Source: an uncultured Treponema sp.
Lineage (GTDB): Bacteria > Spirochaetota > Spirochaetia > Treponematales > Treponemataceae
Reading direction: 5' to 3'
NCBI GenBank assembly: GCA_905372345.1
Contig: CAJPPE010000016.1
Location: 1 to 12,771 of the forward strand
Length of the DNA stretch: 12,771 nt
In this document: piece after piece, positions 6,921 through 12,771 of the stretch
Numbering within the stretch: the first letter of the stretch is position 1
Layout of the letters: each line of letters starts with the position of its first letter
Position numbers and translations under genes: made by a program
The notes under the pieces: model-generated
What the model was told of the DNA's origin: nothing
Database searches by the model: none
The model's input: the letters and a program-made list of their open reading frames with translations, nothing else

Positions 6921-8328
6921 TTGATTTTTCCTTTTTGGATTTATTTTCTTTTTCTTCCAACATTCGGGAAGTATCATCTTTAATCTCCGCCTCATACTCA
7001 TCAAGTTTTCTATGGAGGGTTCTTCTGCCTATTCCCAAAATATCGGCTGTCTTTGATTTATTGTTATTTTGGTTTGCAAGAGTCTGCAAAATAATTTGCT
7101 TTTCGGCTTCGGCCATATTTACTCCCATAGGTATACGGATTGAAGAAGCCTCCGCCTTTTCGCGCAATGTTTCCGGTAAGTCGTCAAAGTGAATTACATT
7201 ATCGGAGCTCATTACAACGGCACTTTGAATACAGTTTTGAAGCTGCCTTATATTTCCGGGCCATTCATAATTATAAATTGCAGCTCTTGCACGAGGCTCT
7301 ATAGAATCTATTTTTTTGCCGTTCTCCTCGGCAAAGTCTTTGATAAAGGCAGCGGCCAAAAGAGGAATATCCTCCTTGCGTTCACGCAAGGGAGGCACAT
7401 GAATATGCACTACATTCAATCTAAAATAAAGATCTTCCCTAAAATTTCCTTTTTTTATTTCTTCTACCAAATCCCTGTTTGTTGCGGCGATTATCCTTGT
7501 ATCTACGCTGAGAGTTTCAGAACCTCCTACCCTCTCAAACTTTTTTTCTTGAAGAACACGCAAAAGTTTTACCTGTATCATTTGGTTGACTTCGCCTATT
7601 TCATCCAAAAAAAGAGAACCGCCGTTTGCAATTTCAAAGCGGCCTCGGCTGCGTTGTACGGCCCCTGTAAAGGCTCCTTTTTCATGGCCGAAAAGCTCGG
7701 ACTCCAAAAGGCTTTCTGCAAAGGAAGCACAGTGAACTTGAACAAAAGGCTTATCCTTACGGCTTGAAAGATTATGAATGGCCTGAGCTATCAATTCTTT
7801 TCCGACTCCCGTTTCTCCGGTAATTAAGACGCTGGCCTTTGTAGGAGCAACTTTTTTTATATTCTCAAAAACCTTTTCCATAAGAGGGCTCTTGCCTATA
7901 ATATTTTCAAAACTTTGTTTGGTTTCAATGTCATGTAAAAGAGCTCTATTTTGAAGAACAAGGGCCCTGTTTTGTAAGGCTCTTTTTACTAAAAGAAAAA
8001 GGCGTTCCAAATTCAAGGGCTTGGTTAAAAAATCATAGGCCCCCATCCTCATGGCTTCAACAGCCGTTTCTACCGTACCGTGTCCGGTTAGAACAATTAC
8101 GGGAACTCCCGGGGTTTTTGAAATAACTTCACATAAGACATCTTCACCGCTTATTTCAGGCATTTTTAGATCGGTAATTACAAGATCGACTTCATCTTTT
8201 AAGGCAATATCCAAACCTGTTTTTCCGTTATCGGCAGTAATTACTTCATAGCCTTCATCTTCCAAGGCCATCGCAAGGCCTTCACGAATATTTTTTTCGT
8301 CATCAATAACTAAAATACTGAATTTCAT
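6907..8328 (-). CDS. NtrC-family σ54-dependent response regulator
   Basis: The 473-residue protein activates σ54 RNA polymerase at distant promoters when phosphorylated. Domain order: receiver 1-120 with acidic pocket Asp9/Asp10, phospho-acceptor Asp53 (ITDLKMP), Thr81 and Lys103; AAA+ domain about 140-370 with Walker A GETGVGKE at 171-178, the σ54-contact loop GAFTGA at 218-223 and Walker B FLDEIGE at 240-246; and a Fis-type helix-turn-helix about 405-447 ([17 protein letters not shown]). All key residues are present, so it should be active. The last 25 residues are an unusual Lys/Glu-rich tail, whose codons also carry the rlmE ribosome binding site and start. AAAGGA sits 7 bases before the ATG, which overlaps the kinase stop as ATGA; the kinase is its clear partner. 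Related treponemal genes are often named atoC, but the specific target is unknown. Confidence 0.95.
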   Translation of the reverse strand: MKFSILVIDDEKNIREGLAMALEDEGYEVITADNGKTGLDIALKDEVDLVITDLKMPEISGEDVLCEVISKTPGVPVIVLTGHGTVETAVEAMRMGAYDFLTKPLNLERLFLLVKRALQNRALVLQNRALLHDIETKQSFENIIGKSPLMEKVFENIKKVAPTKASVLITGETGVGKELIAQAIHNLSSRKDKPFVQVHCASFAESLLESELFGHEKGAFTGAVQRSRGRFEIANGGSLFLDEIGEVNQMIQVKLLRVLQEKKFERVGGSETLSVDTRIIAATNRDLVEEIKKGNFREDLYFRLNVVHIHVPPLRERKEDIPLLAAAFIKDFAEENGKKIDSIEPRARAAIYNYEWPGNIRQLQNCIQSAVVMSSDNVIHFDDLPETLREKAEASSIRIPMGVNMAEAEKQIILQTLANQNNNKSKTADILGIGRRTLHRKLDEYEAEIKDDTSRMLEEKENKSKKEKSNGKK

Positions 8329-9557
8329 TTTATATCCTTTACCGAATCAAAATCAAAAGTTTTATCGGAGAGTAAAAGCATTGCACCCTTACGCTCTATC
8401 GGAAGAGAAAATTTAAAACTTGTTCCCATGCCGTAATCCGAATAAACATTTATGTCTCCTCCATGTTCTTTTATAACCTTATAAGTCATGGTCAGCCCCA
8501 AACCTGTTCCGTCATGTTTTGTCGTAAAATAAGGCTCAAATATTTTATGCATATCTTCGGGTAAAATACCCTGCCCTGAATCCGAAATAGTTATAATAAT
8601 AAAATCGTTTACTGCCTTTGTAGATATATCCAAAAAGCCTCCATTAGGCATTGCGGCTTTTGCATTTGTTAGGACATTCATAAATGCCTGCCGCAAAAAT
8701 CTTTCATCGCCTTGAATCTTAGGAAGCTCCTTTGAAAAGCTAAGAGAAATAGCTATACCGCTGTCATTAAACTCGTCAAAAAAAGTATCGTATAAATTCT
8801 TTAAAAGAACATTTATATCTACGGGAACAAATTCGAATTTTAAGGGACGCACGGCAAATAAAAAATCCACCACAATTTTATTGAGCCTTTCAATTTCTTC
8901 TTCGATAACGCCTATATGTTTTTGGGCCTTTTGGTTTATTGATAAATTACAGGCCGTAAAATTTTTCTTTAAAAGCTGTAAATGAATGCTGATTGCCGCA
9001 AGAGGATTTTTTATTTCGTGAGCAACGGCAGCTGCCACATTTGTAAGGCTTGCAAGATTTTCAAGACGGCGGTTTTTAATTTCTTCAATTCTTTTTTCGG
9101 TTATATCCGCAATCATAATTATCGTACCTTTAATCTTTTTTTCGTTTACTAATGGAAGAACCGAAACTTCAATATATTTATTTTTGCCTTCAGGCTTATC
9201 GGCTTTGAGGTTAAACTCTTTTGAAGTTTGTCCGCTTTCATTTTGAATAACCGAAGAAACAAAATCGGCAATATCCTGAATCTTTATATGCTCCCAGACA
9301 TTTTTTTCATGACCTTCTCCTAAAGCGGAGCCTCCAAGAGAGGTACCTCTAAGAGAGGTGCCTAAAATTCTTTCTGCAGCCCTATTCGATTTTATAATCT
9401 TATTTTCGGAATCTGCAACTATAACGCCGTCATTTAAAGAATCCATTACGGAATCCAATAGAGAATACTCGTTTGCAAGCAGCTTTACAAATGTACGCAG
9501 CTGAGCTTCATTCATGTTTGGGGACTTTTGTATTCCCCTTCTCATAAACTCTCTCAT
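8325..9557 (-). CDS. soluble PAS-domain sensor histidine kinase
   Basis: This 410-residue kinase should phosphorylate the NtrC-type regulator encoded directly after it (ATGA overlap). It has no transmembrane segment, so the signal is cytosolic. A PAS domain spans about 30-155. The dimerisation domain carries the phospho-acceptor His180 in AHEIKNPL. The ATP-binding domain (about 285-395) has the N box with Asn298, G1 DSGQGI at 326-331, the F box near 340-345 and G2 GTGLGL at 350-355. Residues 66-80 of the PAS domain are three pentapeptide repeats. The ATG at 9557 overlaps the preceding stop as ATGA and has AAGGA about 8 bases upstream, so I prefer it to the in-frame Met5 and Met15. NtrB-like architecture fits a σ54 system. 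The ligand or cofactor of the PAS domain cannot be told. Confidence 0.94.
   Translation of the reverse strand: MREFMRRGIQKSPNMNEAQLRTFVKLLANEYSLLDSVMDSLNDGVIVADSENKIIKSNRAAERILGTSLRGTSLGGSALGEGHEKNVWEHIKIQDIADFVSSVIQNESGQTSKEFNLKADKPEGKNKYIEVSVLPLVNEKKIKGTIIMIADITEKRIEEIKNRRLENLASLTNVAAAVAHEIKNPLAAISIHLQLLKKNFTACNLSINQKAQKHIGVIEEEIERLNKIVVDFLFAVRPLKFEFVPVDINVLLKNLYDTFFDEFNDSGIAISLSFSKELPKIQGDERFLRQAFMNVLTNAKAAMPNGGFLDISTKAVNDFIIITISDSGQGILPEDMHKIFEPYFTTKHDGTGLGLTMTYKVIKEHGGDINVYSDYGMGTSFKFSLPIERKGAMLLLSDKTFDFDSVKDIK
9318..9362 (-). repeat. in-frame 15-bp repeat coding GTSLR-GTSLG-GSALG
   Basis: Two adjacent 15-bp units (seen on the plus strand as CCTCCAAGAGAGGTA and CCTCTAAGAGAGGTG) differ at two bases, and a third, more diverged unit follows. 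They encode three pentapeptides at residues 66-80 of the kinase PAS domain. The unit keeps the frame, so copy-number change would lengthen a loop without breaking the protein. Confidence 0.75.
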
Positions 9558-10834
9558 ATAAGTTTTTCCTTAATTTCTTCTGCCAAGTTTTCTAAAGCGG
9601 CTTGAGGAGAAATATTAAAAATATCTACGGCATTTTTTATTAAAGCCGTTATTTTAAAATAAGATTCAAGTTCCAAGGCGGAACATTCTTCATTTTTTAA
9701 GCCGTCTTGTAAAAAAAATAAAAGACTGTTTAAAAACAAAATATAAATCGTATGAGGTTTACATTTATTTAAAAGATTTACAATATTTGAAACCGTGCAA
9801 TTTGAATTATCATACTTGTTTTTATTTTTGTAATTTGAGATCGAATTATAAAGAGCTGAGGGGAGAATTTTATTTTGCCTGTCTATGAGCAAAAAAACAT
9901 ACTCATAAAATAAGGCTGCCGTATTTTGAATCGTACGAAAACTTACCGGTAAAAAACCGTAAAGGTAAGAGCTTAAAAGATTGAACTTACCGAAGGGTTC
10001 ATGGCAAGGCTCTCCTTTAAAAACCCGTCTTATAACTTCTTCTTGGGATTTTTTATCTCTTTCTTTAAAAGTATAAGTGCGTACCCTTGACAGTATCGTC
10101 GGCATAATCGCGCCCCGATGAGCGGTGGTTAAAACAAAGACGGCATAAGAAGGCGGCTCTTCTAAAATTTTTAAAAAGGCATTTCTAGCACCTTCCTGCA
10201 TCTTATCGGCATTTTCGACAATCAATACTTTTTTGATTCCAGAAGGCATTAGGCGTACCCACGAGGAGGCTTTTCTAACCTGATTTATGGGAATGGTATC
10301 GTACATACATTCGTCTTGAAGTTTTGCGGATTTTAAAACAAGAGCTTCCGCAGTTTTGTTAAGCACATTGTCATCCATAGTTTCGATAGGGCCGGAACAT
10401 AGATCGGCTAGGAGTTCTTCAATCTCTGCAATGACGGGGGCGGCTTTAACGAATCTTGTTTCATCCGTATCCCAAAGACGGGGATCGAATCGGGAGGTAA
10501 GTTTTCTAATAGCCCGCAAAAATAAGTATCTCGAAGAAAGAGTTTTTGTTTTTAATAAGGTCCCGCAAGCAGCCTTGATTTCGGGGCTGTGGTCCCGTGC
10601 TCCCAAAATAAGAACATCTGGAGCAATCATCTCTTTTTGCCTTAAGCATGAAGAACAGGTACAGGCCCACTGTCCCGATTCGGTACAAGAAACGGAGCGG
10701 GCAAGCTCAAGGGCTGCGGTCAGCTTCCCCGAACATTCAGGCCCCGAAAACAAAATCGAAGGCGGAAGTTTTTTTTGTTTTATATCTTGAATGAGTCTAA
10801 GCCCCGCTTCTTGATCTATGAGATTTTCAAACAT
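9554..10834 (-). CDS. holB: DNA polymerase III delta-prime-like clamp loader subunit
   Basis: Delta-prime is the stator of the clamp loader that opens the sliding clamp during replication. The 426-residue protein has a P-loop-like GPECSGKLT at 31-39 in which Leu38 replaces the Mg-binding Ser/Thr, as expected for delta-prime rather than an active DnaX. A four-cysteine zinc module follows (Cys50, 58, 60, 63), then VLIVENADKMQEGARNAFLKILEEPP (first part of the Walker B region; the LEEPP block is highly typical) and TILSRVR in place of the usual SRC motif. Between about residue 86 and 181 there is a large insertion not found in E. coli delta-prime (334 residues). The C-terminal 130 residues are Asn/Lys-rich and poorly conserved looking. 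TAGGAG lies 6 bases before the ATG. The gene overlaps the kinase by ATGA. The symbol is assigned from family resemblance. Confidence 0.85.
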   Translation of the reverse strand: MFENLIDQEAGLRLIQDIKQKKLPPSILFSGPECSGKLTAALELARSVSCTESGQWACTCSSCLRQKEMIAPDVLILGARDHSPEIKAACGTLLKTKTLSSRYLFLRAIRKLTSRFDPRLWDTDETRFVKAAPVIAEIEELLADLCSGPIETMDDNVLNKTAEALVLKSAKLQDECMYDTIPINQVRKASSWVRLMPSGIKKVLIVENADKMQEGARNAFLKILEEPPSYAVFVLTTAHRGAIMPTILSRVRTYTFKERDKKSQEEVIRRVFKGEPCHEPFGKFNLLSSYLYGFLPVSFRTIQNTAALFYEYVFLLIDRQNKILPSALYNSISNYKNKNKYDNSNCTVSNIVNLLNKCKPHTIYILFLNSLLFFLQDGLKNEECSALELESYFKITALIKNAVDIFNISPQAALENLAEEIKEKLI

Positions 10835-10837
10835 CTA

Positions 10838-10846
10838 CAACTCCTA
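10838..10846. repeat. 9-bp direct repeat, left copy (possible target-site duplication)
   Basis: CAACTCCTA on the plus strand, that is TAGGAGTTG on the coding strand, where it supplies the ribosome binding site for the delta-prime gene. It is identical to 11000-11008. Confidence 0.7.
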
Positions 10847-10999
10847 TAAAAACTTTTTGCAGCAAATAGCAATTTGCGAAAAAAGTTTTTTCAAGTAGTT
10901 TTGCTTTATGCAAAACTACATACAATAATGCGACGTTTGCCGAAAGGCAAACTCGTCAGATAAACATGGAGGCTTGTATTTCAAGCCGGAATGTTTATC
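10847..10999. mobile_element. 153-bp four-hairpin MITE-like insertion
   Basis: The spacer between cvpA and the delta-prime gene is nearly all inverted repeats, end to end: A, 11-bp stem 10848-10858/10880-10890 with inner GCAAAT/ATTTGC; B, 10-bp stem 10895-10904/10910-10919; C, GTTTGCC/GGCAAAC (10935-10941/10946-10952) on a GAAA tetraloop with a short outer GAC/GTC; D, 9-bp stem 10959-10967/10991-10999 with inner GGCTTG/CAAGCC. A perfect 9-bp direct repeat flanks it exactly. There is no reading frame of note, so if mobile it is non-autonomous. The ends show only weak similarity to each other (ATAAA), so it is not a classical terminal-inverted-repeat MITE. In the minus-strand transcript, stem A ends in TTTTT just before the delta-prime ribosome binding site and could attenuate it. 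Confidence 0.55.
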
Positions 11000-11008
11000 C
11001 AACTCCTA
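11000..11008. repeat. 9-bp direct repeat, right copy (includes cvpA stop codon)
   Basis: CAACTCCTA on the plus strand. Its last three bases, 11006-11008, are the TAG stop of cvpA on the coding strand, and the same sequence reads as a ribosome binding site (AGGAG). It is identical to 10838-10846. Confidence 0.7.
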
Positions 11009-11473
11009 AAACTGCTTGGTAATATCTAAAATAAATGGAGAAAGGATTTTCGCAAAAATGCTTTCACTTAATATTTTATCGAATGAAACAAATGTTTGAA
11101 TATTGATAAGCATTAGTATAACTCCTATGACAATCAAGCCTTCTACAAGACCCAGACAAAAACCCAATGACCTGTCCAAATTTTTTAATGACTCGCTTGA
11201 AAAAAGGGAGCCTAAAAAAACTTGCACCAATTTTATAATCAAATAAACGGATAAAAATAAAATCAAAAAGGCTATCACGGCGGATAAGGCCTTTTCGCCA
11301 AGAAGCTCGGTAATTACGGGAGTAAGCAATTTATAAAACAAAAAAGCTATAAGCCCGCCGACAATAACCGCAGCCTTTGAAAAAAACTCGTCTATAAAAC
11401 CGGTTACTGTAACCTTAATAACAAAAAAACTTAATATAATCAAAAAAACTATATCGGCACTTCCTATCCGCAT
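11006..11473 (-). CDS. cvpA: CvpA family membrane protein
   Basis: The 155-residue protein fits the CvpA (colicin V production) family of small inner-membrane proteins: four hydrophobic helices (roughly 5-25, 30-52, 60-88 and 102-122), a GFIDEFFSK motif after the first helix and LDRSLGFCLGLVEGLI at 99-114, which corresponds to the conserved D-R-x-L-G-x-x-x-G-x-x-x-G pattern. The molecular role of the family is not settled; it has been linked to envelope integrity and biofilm traits in other bacteria. The ATG at 11473 has GGAG 9 bases upstream. A five-codon mini-ORF ends directly before this ATG. The gene lies 36 bases after murG and its stop lies inside the 9-bp repeat bordering the hairpin element. 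Confidence 0.88.
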   Translation of the reverse strand: MRIGSADIVFLIILSFFVIKVTVTGFIDEFFSKAAVIVGGLIAFLFYKLLTPVITELLGEKALSAVIAFLILFLSVYLIIKLVQVFLGSLFSSESLKNLDRSLGFCLGLVEGLIVIGVILMLINIQTFVSFDKILSESIFAKILSPFILDITKQF

Positions 11474-11491
11474 TTAATTATTCTCCACCAT
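11474..11491 (-). CDS. five-codon mini-ORF (MVENN) abutting cvpA
   Basis: ATG at 11491 is followed by four codons and a TAA at 11476-11474, immediately next to the cvpA ATG and in the same frame. It has its own GAGG motif 8 bases upstream (11500-11503). The segment with its motif and ATG looks like a near-duplicate of the cvpA ribosome binding site and start (GATTATTAAATG and GAATAATTAAATG). It may be a leader peptide or just the leftover of a small duplication. Confidence 0.3.
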   Translation of the reverse strand: MVENN

Positions 11492-11509
11492 TTAATAATC
11501 CTCACCTGT

Positions 11510-12685
11510 TTAAAGCTCCTCATTTTTGAATGTGAAAAAATTTTTTAAAAAGTCCGCAATTACAAGGGCAGGTTTTTCACCTGCCAAGGCCGCAGAGGCC
11601 TGAGCCATCTTTTTTAGCCTTTCGTTTCCGCTTATGTTTTCTTCAAAACCAAGGTCCCGTAAAAGCTTTATAAAAATATCGGGTCTTACATCTTCGCCCA
11701 AAAGAATTTCTGCGGCACCCTTTTTCTTAAAGAATTCTGCATTTTCTATTTGATCGCCGCGGGAACTTCCCTTTTCAAGAGGAACCAAAATCATGGGCTT
11801 ACCTGCAGCTGCCGATTCCCAAACCGTATTGGCACCCGCACGCGACACCACAATCGAAGAAAGGCTTAAAACATCGGCCATCTCCTTTTTTATAAAGGGA
11901 TAGGGTTTATAGTTATCTGCAAATTCGGGGGAGGAGTTTAAAAGGCCCTCTTTAATTTTTTGTCCCTGATCCATATTGGCTTCCCCAATCTGATGAACCA
12001 CAACAAAATGCTTTACAAGATATTCGATTGAATCGGAAATCAAATCGTTTAACTGTCTTGCACCTAGACTTCCGCCTAAAACAAACAAAACAGGTAAGTC
12101 CGATTTTATGTTTAAAAAGGAGAGCCCCTTTTCAGGCCTGCCCGAATAAAAACTTAAGCGGACGGGATTTCCGGTACATATAACTTTTGAGCGAAGGGAC
12201 GTCGGTAAAAGTTCCGCCGTTTCTTGATATGAAACCAAAATATGATTTGCAAATTTAGAATTAATCCTTGTTGCAAGGCCGGGCGAAAAATCACACTCAT
12301 GAGTGATAACCGGAATTTTTAAGAATTTTGCAGCGGCACATGGAGGCACCGAAACAAAGCCGCCCTTAGAAAAAACAAAAATAGGTTTTAACTTTAAAAG
12401 AATAAAAAAGGACTCTATAAAGCCTGCCGCAACCTTAAAAACATCTATAAAGTTTTGAAAACTAAAATAACGCCTCAATTTTCCGGCAGGAATACCCATG
12501 AATTCAAGAATTGAAGGAGAAGCCGAGTAAAGCTCGGAAGATTCAAGTATTTTGCGGTCAACTCCCTTAGCAGAGCCGAGCCAAACTATTCTACATTCCA
12601 AAGAAGAGCTCAAGGCCTCGGCAACAGCAAGTCCGGGAAAAATATGCCCTCCCGTTCCGCCTCCTGTAAAAACAACACATTTCAT
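11510..12685 (-). CDS. murG: UDP-GlcNAc:lipid I N-acetylglucosaminyltransferase MurG
   Basis: MurG adds GlcNAc to lipid I to make lipid II at the inner face of the cytoplasmic membrane, the last cytosolic step of peptidoglycan precursor synthesis. The 391-residue protein has the N-terminal glycine loop GGGTGGH at 8-14, the second glycine motif GGSLGARQLND at the start of the C-terminal domain, and the UDP-GlcNAc-binding segment SRAGANTVWESAAAGKP followed by RGDQIENAEFF, where Asp replaces the His of the common DHQ motif. Its length is slightly above E. coli MurG (355). The ATG at 12685 (MKCVVFTGGG) is the family start; the frame runs upstream to 12730 without support. No ribosome binding site precedes the ATG, but a promoter-like sequence ends 7 bases before it. 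First gene of the minus-strand array. Confidence 0.95.
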   Translation of the reverse strand: MKCVVFTGGGTGGHIFPGLAVAEALSSSLECRIVWLGSAKGVDRKILESSELYSASPSILEFMGIPAGKLRRYFSFQNFIDVFKVAAGFIESFFILLKLKPIFVFSKGGFVSVPPCAAAKFLKIPVITHECDFSPGLATRINSKFANHILVSYQETAELLPTSLRSKVICTGNPVRLSFYSGRPEKGLSFLNIKSDLPVLFVLGGSLGARQLNDLISDSIEYLVKHFVVVHQIGEANMDQGQKIKEGLLNSSPEFADNYKPYPFIKKEMADVLSLSSIVVSRAGANTVWESAAAGKPMILVPLEKGSSRGDQIENAEFFKKKGAAEILLGEDVRPDIFIKLLRDLGFEENISGNERLKKMAQASAALAGEKPALVIADFLKNFFTFKNEEL

Positions 12686-12692
12686 AAATGTA

Positions 12693-12721
12693 AGTGTATC
12701 ACAATGACACAATTTTGAAAA
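12693..12721 (-). promoter_or_regulatory. possible promoter of the murG array
   Basis: On the minus strand an extended -10, TGA followed by TACACT (12698-12693), has a weak -35 TTTTCA (12721-12716) at 17 bases. The start would fall at 12686, one base before the murG ATG, giving an essentially leaderless message; this fits the lack of a ribosome binding site. Confidence 0.4.
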
Positions 12722-12728
12722 GGGCTGC

Positions 12729-12751
12729 AAAAGACTTCTACACAGTCTTTT
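12729..12751. terminator. small hairpin upstream of murG
   Basis: An 8-bp perfect stem, AAAAGACT (12729-12736) with AGTCTTTT (12744-12751), has a 7-base loop. Its right arm ends in TTTT on either strand. It could end the transcript of a gene beyond the window edge, which would fit a fresh promoter for murG between it and the ATG. It is short and AT-rich. Confidence 0.4.
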
Positions 12752-12771
12752 GGTTTATTTTCAGTTTTTAC

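Noticed and set aside
6921..7004. N-terminal extension of RlmE to 7004
   Set aside because: The extra 28 residues are a basic out-of-frame reading of the regulator gene; the ribosome binding site and family N-terminus point to 6920.
7189..7767. 192-codon open frame on the plus strand
   Set aside because: It lies wholly opposite the AAA+ domain of the response regulator, which has all family motifs; the plus-strand product has no recognisable domain and a composition typical of antisense frames.
10356..10790. 144-codon open frame on the plus strand
   Set aside because: It is antisense to the zinc module and insertion of the delta-prime-like gene and has no supporting motif or ribosome binding site.
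12694..12711. Imperfect dyad GTGT...ACAC and repeated ATTGTG before murG as an operator
   Set aside because: Only four outer base pairs match and the direct copies are short; too weak to separate from chance in AT-rich DNA.
12686..12730. N-terminal extension of MurG to 12730
   Set aside because: MurG proteins start just before the GGGTGGH loop; the 15 extra residues have no family match.

Overview
The window looks like chromosomal DNA of a spirochaete, most likely an oral Treponema of the T. denticola/T. putidum type. This rests on moderately AT-rich sequence with dense AAA/GAA/ATA/TTT codon use and on the gene set: selB, a σ54-type two-component pair, cvpA, murG and rlmE in compact overlapping arrays. 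It also rests on a Treponema-like short lipoprotein. The genus is an inference from recognised protein families; no database was searched. No phage genes, insertion sequences with transposase, tRNA, rRNA or CRISPR arrays were seen.

Layout. Positions 1-137 hold the probable 3' end of an upstream reading frame. It overlaps by ATGA the start of a small lipoprotein gene (134-481). A spacer with an AT-rich hairpin leads to selB (611-2383), the selenocysteine-specific elongation factor. Convergent to selB is a Na+/phosphate cotransporter gene with a PhoU-like tail (2403-4052, minus). It shares a compact divergent promoter region (4053-4150) with htrA (4151-5428, plus), a membrane-anchored HtrA/DegP protease. 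Six bases after htrA comes a P-loop ATPase fused to an Asp23-like domain (5435-6331).

The right half is one minus-strand array: murG (12685-11510), cvpA (11473-11006), a DNA polymerase III delta-prime-like gene (10834-9554), a soluble PAS histidine kinase (9557-8325), an NtrC-type response regulator (8328-6907) and rlmE (6920-6321). The last four genes overlap by 4, 4 and 14 bases, so they are very probably one transcript. The pair senses a cytosolic signal and should act on σ54 promoters elsewhere; no clear σ54 (-24/-12) site was seen in the intergenic DNA. The array mixes cell-wall synthesis (MurG, lipid II formation), clamp loading, signalling and 23S rRNA 2'-O-methylation.

The most striking non-coding structure lies between cvpA and the delta-prime gene: 153 bp made of four hairpins end to end, flanked by a perfect 9-bp direct repeat that contains both the cvpA stop codon and the delta-prime ribosome binding site. 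Removing the insert and one repeat copy restores a tightly coupled junction, which argues for insertion of a MITE-like element. Other points of interest are two promoters that seem to start transcription at or next to the AUG (the Na+/Pi transporter and murG), a five-codon mini-ORF abutting the cvpA start, an in-frame pentapeptide repeat in the PAS domain of the kinase, and a roughly 95-residue insertion in the delta-prime-like protein.
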